Assembly: GCF_001595645.1 (NCBI RefSeq)
Contig: NZ_LNKT01000045.1
Location: forward strand, 133,145 to 197,144
DNA length: 64,000 bases
Source: Sulfurovum riftiae
GTDB lineage: Bacteria; Campylobacterota; Campylobacteria; Campylobacterales; Sulfurovaceae
Direction: 5' to 3'
The notes below the pieces were generated by a model. The model was not told the origin of the DNA. It made no database searches and worked only from the letters and a program-made list of their open reading frames with translations. The number at the start of each line of letters is the position of its first letter. Position 1 is the stretch's first letter. A program made the position numbers and the translations under genes. Shown one piece after another: positions 1-8,423 of the stretch.

Positions 1-40
1 TCCAGCCGAGAAACTTTTTAAGCTTTTCTATAGAAGTCAT
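1..40 (-). CDS. N-terminal fragment of an unidentified protein
   Basis: An ATG on the minus strand at 40-38 opens a frame that runs off the left edge (first residues MTSIEKLKKFLGW). It lies 38 bp downstream of rpmB on the same strand. In Helicobacter a potassium-channel gene follows rpmB, so a Kch-type channel is a guess from gene order only; 13 residues cannot show a family. Confidence 0.35.
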   Translation of the reverse strand, partial: MTSIEKLKKFLGW

Positions 41-54
41 GATAAGAGAGTATA

Positions 55-77
55 CCCTCCCTTATCTTAAGGGGAGG
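55..77 (-). terminator. Stem-loop behind rpmB
   Basis: CCTCCC and GGGAGG arms, extended by TTA/TAA with a bulge, enclose a short loop directly after the rpmB stop. There is no T run behind it, so it may be a weak terminator or a processing/stability hairpin between rpmB and the next gene. Confidence 0.4.
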
Positions 78-78
78 A

Positions 79-288
79 TTAGTTTGCCGCTGCAGCCTGT
101 GCAGCTTTCTTCTTCATTGTTCTGAGTGTAGAAGCAGCAACTCTGACTCTCTTTGTCGTTCCATCTTCCATAGTGATCTTTACAGATCTCAAGTTTGGAA
201 GCTGTCTTCTTTTTGTTTTGTTGTTTGCATGAGAAACATTGTTTCCTACCAGTGGGCCTTTTCCAGATACTGAACATCTTCTTGACAT
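79..288 (-). CDS. rpmB: 50S ribosomal protein L28
   Basis: 69-residue basic protein of the large ribosomal subunit. The start [20 protein letters not shown] is the classic L28 opening (C-x-x-x-GK-P..GN-VSHA-N-TKR), followed by the RRQ-PNL and the strand with TTKRVRVA. Length fits the family (about 60-78). It keeps only one Cys near the N terminus rather than the four-Cys zinc form. The start is the only ATG in frame with a good family alignment. It heads a minus-strand pair with the edge fragment. Confidence 0.96.
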   Translation of the reverse strand: MSRRCSVSGKGPLVGNNVSHANNKTKRRQLPNLRSVKITMEDGTTKRVRVAASTLRTMKKKAAQAAAAN

Positions 289-430
289 AATATTTCCTTG
301 ATTAAATTACGTTCGGTTTAAACAAACGTGAAAAATTTGTGCGATTATAGACAAAAACAGCATAAATTCTGCTTAATGATATAGGCGGTTCTATGATTTG
401 AAGCCACACCTCCGGAAGAAAAGTTTTTGT

Positions 431-436
431 TATAAT
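431..436 (+). promoter_or_regulatory. Putative -10 element of the mscS-type gene
   Basis: TATAAT lies 32 bp before the chosen ATG at 469 in an AT-rich divergent gap with rpmB. No convincing -35 hexamer is seen at 16-18 bp upstream, so the promoter call is tentative. Confidence 0.4.
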
Positions 437-468
437 AAAGAAAAAGAGAAAATGTGGAAGGCAGCGGC

Positions 469-2721
469 ATGCAGAAAAGTAATCTATGGATCCTGATGGT
501 ATGGATGGCCCTGCTGGTCGGCCTTTCTGCCGATGCGCCATCCTGGAGCGGGAAATGGCATGTATTTTGGAAGCAGGGTGCTTTTGTCGTACAGTTGGAG
601 CAGCACGGCAATGAACTCAATGGTACCTACCAGCCCGATAATGGGGTTTTAAAGGGTACAGTAGAGGGAAATACCTTCAGGGGTGTTTCCATCAATGCAC
701 AGATGACAAATTATTTTGTTTTCACTTTAAGCCCTGACAGGAATGCCTTCTTCGGCAACATGGAAAGCGGTGACTGGGTTGCCGGGAATCGTGTCGAAGG
801 GCAAAGTACTGCACTTGAACAACCCGTGAATATGTCACATCCTTTGACAACAATGTATACCTTTTTAAAGTTGGGGAATCAGGTCCGAAATGGAAATTTC
901 GAAGCACTGGAGAGGGCCATAGGCCTGCTATCGTTGAGCAAACAACAACAGTCATATTATTACGGAAAACGCATGGCCCTGATACGAAAATTCTTTCAGG
1001 TTCTGGATCTGTGTACTATACATAAATATGAGTTCCCTTCAACAATGGAAGGCAATCGGACGACAGTGTTGTTCCATCAGGCCGGAACAGACAATACGGT
1101 AGCGGTTAAATTTCTCAAAGAGAACAGTGCAGCAGGCTGGAAGATCAAACTGCCTTCCGAAGCGGAGATCGATGCCAAACTCAAAGAGCTGCTTCATGCC
1201 TATGGCCTTGAGGAGCTTGACCCCAACAGAAACCTGCAATTGACGAACCCCAGAGATACGATGCGTACGTTCATTGAACAGAATGAACGTTGGGAGAAAG
1301 GGGGCAAAAAGTACGTACTTGATACACTGAATCTCTCTTCGGTCGACCCTGCTATCTGGGAGTGGCAGGCCCCGCTGCTTGCCCACTACCTTCTGGGTGT
1401 CATCAACAGGGTGAGTGATTTTGTCTATCAGGAGATACCGAACAATCCAAAAAGCAGAATGCCTTATGTCTATTTCTACCATCCCATAGGCAGTATCGTT
1501 ATTGCTCCCTATGAGATTGAGGGGAAGATACGCTGGCAGTTCACGCCAAAAACATTGGAAAGTATAGAGAGTCTGTATGAAGCAATGGAAGATGTGCCTC
1601 CCAAAGTCGATATGGTCGTCAGAAGCGAGAACGATCTCTATTTCACGCTGAAGCGCTATGCAAAATCGATCTCTCCTCTGCTGATCAAAAAGGTCCACGA
1701 TACGGCATTGTGGCAGATCATTCTTTTGGGCATTATCGTACTGTTGGCACTGTTTGTGAGCTATCTCAGCAAATGGATCACGTTTGCACTGGGCAGAAAG
1801 TTCTATCTGACCAAACGATGGAGTGAAGAGATGATCACCCTGCGATTTCTGCGTCCGGCACAGCTTGTGATCTTCTCCCTGATACTGCTCAACGGTGCAC
1901 ATCAGCTTGGATTGTCGGATTTCCTTTTTGCACTCATCAAGACCTTCTCTTATCTTCTGATCGTCGTAGGTACGACATGGATATTCTACAATCTCATCTC
2001 CATCATGTTCTCGGCATTGCAGATACATGCAAGGAAGACCTCGACAGATGTGGATGAGATCATCATCTCCCTGTCTGGGAGTATTCTTCGTATCATTCTG
2101 GTGACCGTAGCCCTGTTTGCCGTGGCAGAGGTCCTCCACATACCGTATAAAACGGTACTGGCAGGACTGGGGATCGGGGGTCTTGCCTTCGCGATCGCTG
2201 CGAAAGATACCATTGCAAACTTTTTCGGCTCTGCCATTATCATCGCGGACAGGCCGTTCAAGACAGGGGATCGTGTCAAGATAGGGGATGATGTAGGTGT
2301 GATCATCAATGTGGGGATACGATCGACCAAGATCAGAACGACCTACGATACGATCCTGACCATCCCGAACAATATGATAACCCGCGAGATGATCGACAAT
2401 TATACGGAAAGAGAAGCGATGCGTGTCGATACGAAATTCCTTTTCGCACTTGATACACCCAAAGAAGTGCTTGACGAGGTTGATAAAAAGGTATCGGAAT
2501 TCCTGTATGCACATCCGGAAGTGGACCATGACAAGATCATCCTGACAGGCGTCAATGACTATACGACAAGAGGTATTCTCTTTGAACTGCGTTTTTTTGT
2601 CAAAGCACAGAATGAAGTGAAATACAGCGATATCAGGCATAGGATCGTCACCGATATCGCCAATATGATCAAAGAGACAGGTATTGAACTGGTGTTTATA
2701 CAGCATGAGGAGGTGGTGTGA
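469..2721 (+). CDS. MscS-family mechanosensitive channel with large periplasmic N-terminal part
   Basis: About 750-residue inner-membrane channel expected to open under hypo-osmotic shock. A signal-like segment (residues 5-22) is followed by about 390 mostly soluble residues, then several membrane helices from about residue 415, and the MscS core at about 557-645: the glycine-rich pore helix (GLGIGGLAFAIAAKDT-like), then the beta domain with FKTGDRVKI, GVI-NVGIRSTKIRT and PN. A C-terminal alpha/beta domain ends the protein. I chose ATG 469 over GTG 454 because GGAAG sits 8 bp before it and it begins directly with the signal sequence. The N-terminal domain is not one I recognise. Followed after 64 bp by rpe. 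Confidence 0.9.
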   Translation: MQKSNLWILMVWMALLVGLSADAPSWSGKWHVFWKQGAFVVQLEQHGNELNGTYQPDNGVLKGTVEGNTFRGVSINAQMTNYFVFTLSPDRNAFFGNMESGDWVAGNRVEGQSTALEQPVNMSHPLTTMYTFLKLGNQVRNGNFEALERAIGLLSLSKQQQSYYYGKRMALIRKFFQVLDLCTIHKYEFPSTMEGNRTTVLFHQAGTDNTVAVKFLKENSAAGWKIKLPSEAEIDAKLKELLHAYGLEELDPNRNLQLTNPRDTMRTFIEQNERWEKGGKKYVLDTLNLSSVDPAIWEWQAPLLAHYLLGVINRVSDFVYQEIPNNPKSRMPYVYFYHPIGSIVIAPYEIEGKIRWQFTPKTLESIESLYEAMEDVPPKVDMVVRSENDLYFTLKRYAKSISPLLIKKVHDTALWQIILLGIIVLLALFVSYLSKWITFALGRKFYLTKRWSEEMITLRFLRPAQLVIFSLILLNGAHQLGLSDFLFALIKTFSYLLIVVGTTWIFYNLISIMFSALQIHARKTSTDVDEIIISLSGSILRIILVTVALFAVAEVLHIPYKTVLAGLGIGGLAFAIAAKDTIANFFGSAIIIADRPFKTGDRVKIGDDVGVIINVGIRSTKIRTTYDTILTIPNNMITREMIDNYTEREAMRVDTKFLFALDTPKEVLDEVDKKVSEFLYAHPEVDHDKIILTGVNDYTTRGILFELRFFVKAQNEVKYSDIRHRIVTDIANMIKETGIELVFIQHEEVV

Positions 2722-2785
2722 AAAGGAAGACCTCTTACCTACGCTGTGATATAATACGTCAATTTTATAAAAGAGTAGGAAATTC

Positions 2786-3427
2786 ATGTTAGTAGCACCA
2801 AGTATACTCTCTGCAGATTTCGGCCACCTTGCCCGTGATGTGGAAGCCATCTGTGAGGGTGGATGTGACCTTGTTCATGTGGATGTGATGGACGGGCACT
2901 TCGTCCCCAACCTGACCATCGGGCCTGTGGTGGTCGAAGCCGTAGCCAAAGCAGCAACCAAACCGCTCGATATCCACCTGATGGTGGAGAACAATAGTTT
3001 CTTTGTCGACCTCTTCGCCCCATTAAAGCCGGAGTTCATCTCTTTTCATATCGAAGAGGAGAAGCATCCGCACAGACTGATCCAAAAGATTAGATCCCTG
3101 GGCATCAGACCGGCGATCGTACTCAACCCCCATACACCGCCCGAAGCGATAGAATTCCTGTTTGAAGACCTGGACATGGTCCTGCTGATGAGTGTCAACC
3201 CCGGTTTCGGCGGACAGAAATTCATTCCTTCCGTGATCGAGAAGGCACAGAGGCTTAAAGTATTGATCGAGAAGCACAACCCCGATTGCCTGATCGAGGT
3301 AGATGGCGGTGTCAATGATGTGAATGTCAAAGAACTGGAAGCTGCCGGTGTGGATGTGGTCGTAGCGGGATCATTTGTCTATAAGCATCCCGAAGGGATT
3401 GCCAAAGCAATCTCTGCATTAAAATAA
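2786..3427 (+). CDS. rpe: Ribulose-phosphate 3-epimerase
   Basis: 213 residues; interconverts ribulose 5-phosphate and xylulose 5-phosphate in the pentose phosphate and Calvin-type pathways. TIM-barrel motifs in order: APSILSADF at 4-12, the metal/catalytic HVDVMDGHF (H31, D33), DIHLM (about 62-66), NPGFGGQKF (about 138-146) and the catalytic VDGGVN with D173. Length is typical. AGGA lies 7 bp before the ATG. A TATAAT at about 2750 could drive it. Two REP-like hairpins follow the stop before trpF. Confidence 0.97.
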   Translation: MLVAPSILSADFGHLARDVEAICEGGCDLVHVDVMDGHFVPNLTIGPVVVEAVAKAATKPLDIHLMVENNSFFVDLFAPLKPEFISFHIEEEKHPHRLIQKIRSLGIRPAIVLNPHTPPEAIEFLFEDLDMVLLMSVNPGFGGQKFIPSVIEKAQRLKVLIEKHNPDCLIEVDGGVNDVNVKELEAAGVDVVVAGSFVYKHPEGIAKAISALK

Positions 3428-3438
3428 ATATATTTTGT

Positions 3439-3494
3439 GGTCGATAAATCGACCCTACGGAATGGAATAAAAATGGAGGGTCGGTTTACCGACC
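3439..3494. repeat. Pair of opposed REP-like hairpins (TCGATAAATCGA and TCGGTTTACCGA stems)
   Basis: Unit 1 (3439-3458, head on the minus strand) has the stem GGTCGAT/ATCGACC and ends CTAC. Unit 2 (3475-3494, plus) has GGTCGG/CCGACC behind a degenerate head GGAG instead of GTAG. Heads face each other. The pair fills the rpe-trpF gap. Confidence 0.85.
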
Positions 3495-3513
3495 ATATAA
3501 AAGAAGGTTAACA

Positions 3514-4104
3514 ATGAGAGTCAAGATCTGCGGTATTACCAATCTTCGCGATGCACTGCATGCTGCAGAATGCGGAGCGGATGCTCTGGGGTTTGTCTTC
3601 TATAACGAATCGCCACGTTACATCACGCCTAAAGATGCCAAACGTATCATCGATCAGCTGCCTCCTTTCGTAGAAAGGGTAGGACTTTTTGTCAACGAAG
3701 GTGTTGAGACCATCGACACGGTCTGCAGGTATTCGGATATCTCCCTGGCGCAGATCCATTTCGAAGTGGATGAAGAGTCGCTTGATGCAATTTCGCTCAA
3801 GACCCTGCCTGTCGTGCGTGCAAGATCGGCGGAAGATGTACATATATTCTCCCACCGTTACAGACTGGTGGATGCATTTTGTGAGAGTTACGGTGGGAGC
3901 GGAAAACGTCTGAACCTTGAATGGTTCAAAGGGGTTGACTGTTCCAGGATCATCCTTGCCGGAGGCTTGACCCCCGAGAATATTGCCGAAGTGAAACAGT
4001 ACGGCTTTTACGGTGTGGATGTCAGTTCCGGTGTTGAGTCGGTTAAAGGAAAGAAAGACCCCAAGAAAGTAGAGCAGTTCCTGCGCAATGCGAAAAGTCT
4101 TTGA
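3514..4104 (+). CDS. trpF: Phosphoribosylanthranilate isomerase
   Basis: 196 residues; Amadori rearrangement of N-(5-phosphoribosyl)anthranilate in tryptophan synthesis. Motifs: VKICGITN at 2-9 with the catalytic Cys, GADALGFVFY..SPRYI, the VGLFVN strand, catalytic Asp in the LEWFKG-D segment region, LAGGLTPENI, and VDVSSGVE near the C terminus that binds phosphate. AAGAAGG precedes the ATG. The 3' end overlaps the next gene by 17 bp. The other trp gene in the window, trpA, lies 40 kb away, so the pathway genes are dispersed. Confidence 0.96.
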   Translation: MRVKICGITNLRDALHAAECGADALGFVFYNESPRYITPKDAKRIIDQLPPFVERVGLFVNEGVETIDTVCRYSDISLAQIHFEVDEESLDAISLKTLPVVRARSAEDVHIFSHRYRLVDAFCESYGGSGKRLNLEWFKGVDCSRIILAGGLTPENIAEVKQYGFYGVDVSSGVESVKGKKDPKKVEQFLRNAKSL

Positions 4105-4882
4105 TGAACTCACCACGGTGTTCCGAAAACATGGCGGTATACTGACAGAGGAGCAGTACAGAGATGTCGCTATGAAGCATACCACGCTTCTGGAAGACAG
4201 TGACACGATCTTCATTCTGCTTCAGGCTTCGGGTTATCCCATTGAACAGGATGAGAACGGCCTGTACAGACTCAAAACCTTTTTTACCCCCTACCAGGAA
4301 CAGCGTTACTGTGTCATAGACATAGAGACCAACGGCAGCAAACCCGGTACTTCCCAGGTCATCGAGATAGGTGCAGTGATGGTAGAAAAGGGAGAGATCG
4401 TTGACCGGATGGAAACCTTTGTTGAGTGTGCTTTCCTGCCGGAATACATTACCAAGATCACCGGTATTGAACCTACCGATCTCATCGGTGCACCGACCAG
4501 GAGAGCTGCATTGACACAGTTAAGACAGTTCATGGGAGATGCTGTTTTTGTCGCACACAATGCGGATTTTGACTACAGCTTCCTGACCGCATCATTTGAC
4601 CGTTTCGGTCTGGGCGGTATCGGCAATCCGAAACTCTGTACCATAGACCTTGCCAGACGCACGTTTGAGAGCGAGCGCTACGGTTTGGCGTATCTCATCG
4701 ATTTTCTGGGTATCGAGACCGCGACCCACCACCGTGCCTACAGCGATGCTGTGTGTGCAGCCAAAGTAATGGAAAAGAGTTTTGAAAATCTGCCTGAATA
4801 TGTCAAGACCACGGATGACCTGTTACAGTTTGCCAAGTCAAGCAAGAAGGCGAGACGTATCAGGAATGAGGGAGCTTTGTAG
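4088..4882 (+). CDS. DnaQ-type 3'-5' exonuclease (DNA polymerase III epsilon family)
   Basis: 264 residues, DEDDh exonuclease. After an N-terminal extension of about 70 residues come Exo I (DIET, D78 and E80), Exo II (HNADFDYSF, about 156-165) and Exo III (HHRAYSDA, about 213-220). The N-terminal part resembles a small helical module, not the C-terminal alpha-binding tail of E. coli epsilon, so it may be the epsilon subunit of this lineage or a separate repair exonuclease. The start overlaps trpF by 17 bp. Its TAG stop (4880-4882) lies inside the GTAG head of a REP-like palindrome. Confidence 0.88.
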   Translation: MRKVFDELTTVFRKHGGILTEEQYRDVAMKHTTLLEDSDTIFILLQASGYPIEQDENGLYRLKTFFTPYQEQRYCVIDIETNGSKPGTSQVIEIGAVMVEKGEIVDRMETFVECAFLPEYITKITGIEPTDLIGAPTRRAALTQLRQFMGDAVFVAHNADFDYSFLTASFDRFGLGGIGNPKLCTIDLARRTFESERYGLAYLIDFLGIETATHHRAYSDAVCAAKVMEKSFENLPEYVKTTDDLLQFAKSSKKARRIRNEGAL

Positions 4883-4907
4883 GTTGCAATCGTTGATTGC
4901 AACCTAC
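4879..4907. repeat. REP-like palindrome with GTAG at both ends (GTTGCAATC stem)
   Basis: GTAG-GTTGCAATC-GTT-GATTGCAAC-CTAC is a near-perfect inverted repeat whose two GTAG heads give the TAG stop codons of the two convergent genes that flank it (4880-4882 plus, 4904-4906 minus). It could also act as a bidirectional terminator-like hairpin. The stem sequence differs from the GGTCGG class, but the head and lengths match. Confidence 0.85.
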
Positions 4908-5554
4908 GCGTTTTTCAATATATGATGGAGAAAAAGGATCTGCGCAAAGACCGGTGCAAAAATGTTCAGTACCGGAACATAATTGAAGAGTGAGGCGATC
5001 ATGGCGATGAGTGTCGACTTCTTCGTCTTCTCTTTGATGACTTTTTTGTCTGTGATAAAAAGAGAGGAGACATCATAGGCAGTAGGCGCTTTCAGGATGA
5101 TCGACCAGAGCCACAGCATCCAGACCTGCCCAAAGATCGGAATGAAGAGTAGAGGGAAGGTAAAAAGAAAGAGCAGCAGAAAGATCAGTGCTGCCTTGAT
5201 GCTCAGAAAGATCGAAGTGCTGATATTGGGTGAACCGACCACTGTGGCATTGGGGTAGTGCTTCTTTGCCAGTCTGATGAGCAGGGGTTCGATCATCAGT
5301 GATGTGATCACGGAGATCACTACAATGAAAAGCATATAGGCGATCGCCATGGTCGCAACGGAAGCACCCGTGGTCTGCAGCCACTCCCAGGGGATCCATG
5401 AGAGATAGGTGGTGATGAAGCCCGAGAGCAGACCACCGAAGACCCAGACGAAGAGTGCGGTTACGATGAGCGAGACGAAGGTGATCTTCAACACAAAGAG
5501 GAGCACCTCTCCCGACAGCATATCCTGCATACTTTTGGTAATGATCTTGTTCAT
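4904..5554 (-). CDS. EI24/CysZ-like integral membrane protein
   Basis: 216 residues with at least four long hydrophobic segments (about 18-45, 66-90, 117-145, 190-210). It resembles the EI24-domain proteins common in Campylobacterota, related to the sulfate transporter CysZ. The central NATVVGSPN and the soluble stretch with TDKKVIKEKTKK separate pairs of helices. No catalytic motif is seen; a sulfate or other anion transport role is inference from the CysZ relation. The stop TAG is provided by the REP-like palindrome 4879-4907. ATG 5554 is preceded by GAGAGGA. Confidence 0.75.
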   Translation of the reverse strand: MNKIITKSMQDMLSGEVLLFVLKITFVSLIVTALFVWVFGGLLSGFITTYLSWIPWEWLQTTGASVATMAIAYMLFIVVISVITSLMIEPLLIRLAKKHYPNATVVGSPNISTSIFLSIKAALIFLLLFLFTFPLLFIPIFGQVWMLWLWSIILKAPTAYDVSSLFITDKKVIKEKTKKSTLIAMIASLFNYVPVLNIFAPVFAQILFLHHILKNA

Positions 5555-5573
5555 ATTTTTCCTCTCTGTTCAT

Positions 5574-5647
5574 GTAGGGTCGGTTTACCGACCTCTGATT
5601 TATTAATTCTGAATTATGTATAAAAATGGTCGATAAATCGACCCTAC
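5574..5647. repeat. Pair of REP-like hairpins, heads outward
   Basis: Unit 5574-5593 (plus, GTAGGGTCGGTTTACCGACC) and unit 5628-5647 (minus, stem GGTCGAT/ATCGACC). Heads point outward with an AT-rich 34 bp between them. The second unit contains the TAG stop of the gamma carbonic anhydrase gene (5644-5646). Confidence 0.88.
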
Positions 5648-6168
5648 TGGTACTCGTTTTTGAATTTCACATATCTTTCCGCAGAAGCATACAGCTCTTC
5701 CACCTCTTCATCGGTCAGTTCACGTACCACTTTTGCAGGGCTCCCCATAATGAGGGAGCGGGGCGGGAACTTTTTGTTCTTGGTCACCAGGCTTCCCGCA
5801 CCGACAATGGACTCTTTCCCGATAACGGCACCGTCAAGAATGGTGGCACTCATACCGATAAGACAGGCATCTTCGATGGTACATCCATGCAGCATCACCC
5901 GGTGTCCCACGGTCACATCATTGCCGATATGTGTCGGATTTCCGTCCGACATATCCGCTTTTTTATGGTGTGTGACATGTATCATACTGAGGTCCTGGAT
6001 GTTCGTACGGTCACCGATCGTGATGAAGTGCACATCTCCCCGGACCACGCAGCCGAACCACACAGCTGAATCCTCTCCCATACTGACACGGCCAATGACA
6101 GAAGCCCCTTCCGCTACCCAGGCATTTTTTTTGAGTTTCGGGGTCCACTCTTTGAATTTCAATAACAT
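5644..6168 (-). CDS. Gamma-carbonic-anhydrase family hexapeptide-repeat protein
   Basis: 174 residues, left-handed beta-helix protein of the YrdA/CaiE type. Hexapeptide turns run from about residue 16 (AWVAEGASVIGRVSMGEDSA) through IGDRTNIQDLS, IGNDVTVGHRVMLHGCTIEDACLIGM to VIGKESIVGAGSLV. Possible zinc histidines are in the IHVTHH and GHRVMLHG segments. Members are reported as metal-dependent carbonic anhydrases or as acyltransferase-like proteins; activity cannot be decided here. The C terminus is helical (LTDEEVEELYASAERYVKFK). The stop lies in a REP head, and another REP separates it from ppk. Confidence 0.88.
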   Translation of the reverse strand: MLLKFKEWTPKLKKNAWVAEGASVIGRVSMGEDSAVWFGCVVRGDVHFITIGDRTNIQDLSMIHVTHHKKADMSDGNPTHIGNDVTVGHRVMLHGCTIEDACLIGMSATILDGAVIGKESIVGAGSLVTKNKKFPPRSLIMGSPAKVVRELTDEEVEELYASAERYVKFKNEYQ

Positions 6169-6186
6169 TTTTTCTCCTATAGGAAA

Positions 6187-6208
6187 GGTGGACTGAAGCC
6201 CACCCTAC
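6187..6208 (-). repeat. REP-like hairpin, GTGGGC/GCCCAC stem class
   Basis: GTAG-GGTGGGCTTCAGTCCACC read on the minus strand, with one mismatch in the stem. It holds the TAG stop of ppk (6205-6207). The same stem class recurs at 38649, 38776, 46384, 46433 and 50532. Confidence 0.85.
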
Positions 6209-8292
6209 GAGTCTTTGAGTATACGGCTTGCCAGACGGCTGACATAGTCCGGTGTCTCTTTTTTGGTCTTGTCGTAGATCTTGTTGACGTACTGTTCAAG
6301 TACCTCATGGTTGTTGACCGCCTTGCCCAGCATAGGTACTTTCACATAATTTCCGTCTTCCTGCAGTTCCCATCTGAGCTGGTTGTCTGCAAGCTGCAGC
6401 ATCAGTATCTGTACGATCTTCTGTGTCAGTTTCTCTTCCACGATAGGTGTCATGAGCTCGATACGGCGTATCAGGTTTCGTGGCATCAGATCGGCAGAGG
6501 AGATGAAGCAGTTCACTTTGTTGTTCTTGAAATAGTAGATCCTCGGGTGTTCCAGGTATTTACCGATAATGGAGGAGACAGTAATGTTCTCACTGACGCC
6601 TTTGATACGTGGTTTCAGACAGCAGATCCCCCGGATGATGAGGTCGATCTTGCACCCCTCCTGTGAGGCCAGGTAGAGTGCTTTGATGATGTCCTTGTCC
6701 ACAAGCGAATTGGCTTTGAGGATGATATGGCCGTTTTTGCCGAATTTGCCCTCTTTTTCGATCAGGCGGATCAGTTTGGGTTTAATCTGTACCGGAGACA
6801 TGAAGAGTGTATCAAGTTTGGTATAGGTGGAAAATCCTGTCAGGAAATGGAAAAAGTGTGTTGCATCATTCCCAAAGGCCTCTTTGGAGGTAAAGTAGGA
6901 GATATCGGTATAGATCTTGGCCGTACTGGGGTTGTAGTTCCCTGTTGCCAGGTGTACATAACTCTGCAGTTTCTTGCCTTTGCGTTTGATGATCTGTGCG
7001 ATCTTCGCATGTACCTTGAGACCGGGAATACCGTAAACAACGTGTGCTCCCGCATCTTCAAGTGCCTTGGCCCAGCGCAGGTTGTTCTCTTCATCGAAGC
7101 GGGCTTTGAGTTCAACAAGTACCATTACCTGCTTTCCGTCTCTGACCGCATCAATCAGTGCTTTGACAATGGGTGACTTCTGCCCCGCACGGTAAAGCGT
7201 CATACGGATGGCAAGTGTGTCCGGGTCTGCTGCTGCCTGTTTGATGAACTGTACCACGGGTTCGAAACTGTCGAAGGGGTGGTAGAGCAGTACATCCTGT
7301 TTTTCTATCGCTTCGAAGAGGTTCTCACTGTCAAGCGGCGGCAGTGTTTTCGGGGTGAAAGTTGGCAGTACAAGATGTGAGAGTGCTTTGTCACCTACGA
7401 TCTGCCATAAGCTGCCCAGATTCAGGGGAACACCTTTGTAGGAGTAGATATCATCCTCATCGAGGTTGAGGTGTGACAGCAGGAAATTGAGCAGCCCTTT
7501 GTCCGCACCTTCCATCAGTTCAAGCCGGATCAGTGAACCTTTGTTCCTTGAACGCAGTCCTTCCTGAAGAATTTCAAGAAAATCATCCGCCTCTTCCTCT
7601 TCTATTTCGATATCGGCATTCCGTGTGACTCTGAACGGTGTGGAAGCAAGCTGGGTAAAACCCGGGAAGAGTTCGCCCGAGAAGTGCTCCACCACACTCT
7701 CGATCGGAACAAATGTCTGTCCTGTCTGAATGAAACGCGGGAGGATACGCGGGATCCTGATGAGCCCGTGTTTGATGTTCTTTGAATCATCTTCGAGGGT
7801 GATGGCCAGACCGAAACTGAGATTGTTGAGATGTGGGAAAGGGTGGGTCGCATCTACTGCAATGGGAATAATGACAGGAAAGATCTCATTGAAGAATATC
7901 TCTTCTATCTCTGCCTGCTCGGCAGTGTTGAGCATATCGTAATTCTTGACATGGACACCATGGGTATGTAGTTCTGAGATGATGGAAGCATAGCAGTTCT
8001 CAAGGATCTCCTGCTCTCTATGCAGATAGTCCCGTATCGCATCAAGCTGTTCGGTAGGCGTGAGTTTATCGGCACCACTCTCCTGTATACGTGCTTTGAA
8101 AAGTGCTTTGAGGCCGGCTACACGGATCATGTAGAACTCATCGAGGTTCGTTCCGTAGATCGCAAGGAACTTCAGTCTCTCAAGCGGGGGGAGTTTCTCA
8201 TCAAGCGCTTGTGCAAGTACACGGGAGTTGAACTGAAGCCATGAGAGTTCACGGTTGAAATAGAGTTGTGACGAATTGAGGTCTATAGCCAT
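6205..8292 (-). CDS. ppk: Polyphosphate kinase 1
   Basis: 695 residues; reversibly makes polyphosphate from ATP. N domain opens with YFNRELSWLQFN (12-23) typical of PPK1. The H1 domain carries the autophosphorylated histidine, here H428 in KVHAKIA, and the second conserved histidine region lies in the C2 domain. ADSPD-like TLAIRMTLYR, FDEENNLRWAKALEDAG and YTDISYFTSKE are typical family stretches. Length matches the family (about 690). The TAG stop sits within a REP head. Upstream gap 8293-8423 holds two more REP units and an AT-rich promoter region. Confidence 0.97.
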   Translation of the reverse strand: MAIDLNSSQLYFNRELSWLQFNSRVLAQALDEKLPPLERLKFLAIYGTNLDEFYMIRVAGLKALFKARIQESGADKLTPTEQLDAIRDYLHREQEILENCYASIISELHTHGVHVKNYDMLNTAEQAEIEEIFFNEIFPVIIPIAVDATHPFPHLNNLSFGLAITLEDDSKNIKHGLIRIPRILPRFIQTGQTFVPIESVVEHFSGELFPGFTQLASTPFRVTRNADIEIEEEEADDFLEILQEGLRSRNKGSLIRLELMEGADKGLLNFLLSHLNLDEDDIYSYKGVPLNLGSLWQIVGDKALSHLVLPTFTPKTLPPLDSENLFEAIEKQDVLLYHPFDSFEPVVQFIKQAAADPDTLAIRMTLYRAGQKSPIVKALIDAVRDGKQVMVLVELKARFDEENNLRWAKALEDAGAHVVYGIPGLKVHAKIAQIIKRKGKKLQSYVHLATGNYNPSTAKIYTDISYFTSKEAFGNDATHFFHFLTGFSTYTKLDTLFMSPVQIKPKLIRLIEKEGKFGKNGHIILKANSLVDKDIIKALYLASQEGCKIDLIIRGICCLKPRIKGVSENITVSSIIGKYLEHPRIYYFKNNKVNCFISSADLMPRNLIRRIELMTPIVEEKLTQKIVQILMLQLADNQLRWELQEDGNYVKVPMLGKAVNNHEVLEQYVNKIYDKTKKETPDYVSRLASRILKDS

Positions 8293-8363
8293 TTGATTGC
8301 CTGTATATATTGGGTATGATTTTTGTGTATTATATCGAAAATGTATTTGTAGTTTGAATGGAT

Positions 8364-8416
8364 GGTCGATAAATCGACCCTACATGCAAAATATCCGTAG
8401 GGTCGGTTCACCGACC
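8364..8416. repeat. Pair of REP-like hairpins, heads inward, between uvrB and ppk
   Basis: Unit 8364-8383 (minus, GGTCGAT stem) and unit 8397-8416 (plus, GGTCGG-TTCA-CCGACC). GTAG heads face each other with 13 bp between. The second starts 7 bp from the uvrB stop. Confidence 0.88.
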
Positions 8417-8423
8417 AAAAAAG

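Noticed and set aside
1039..2850. 603-codon open frame opposite the mscS-type gene
   Set aside because: It mirrors the codon structure of the real gene on the plus strand, has a low-complexity residue mix with no domain, and no ribosome site. Antisense shadow.
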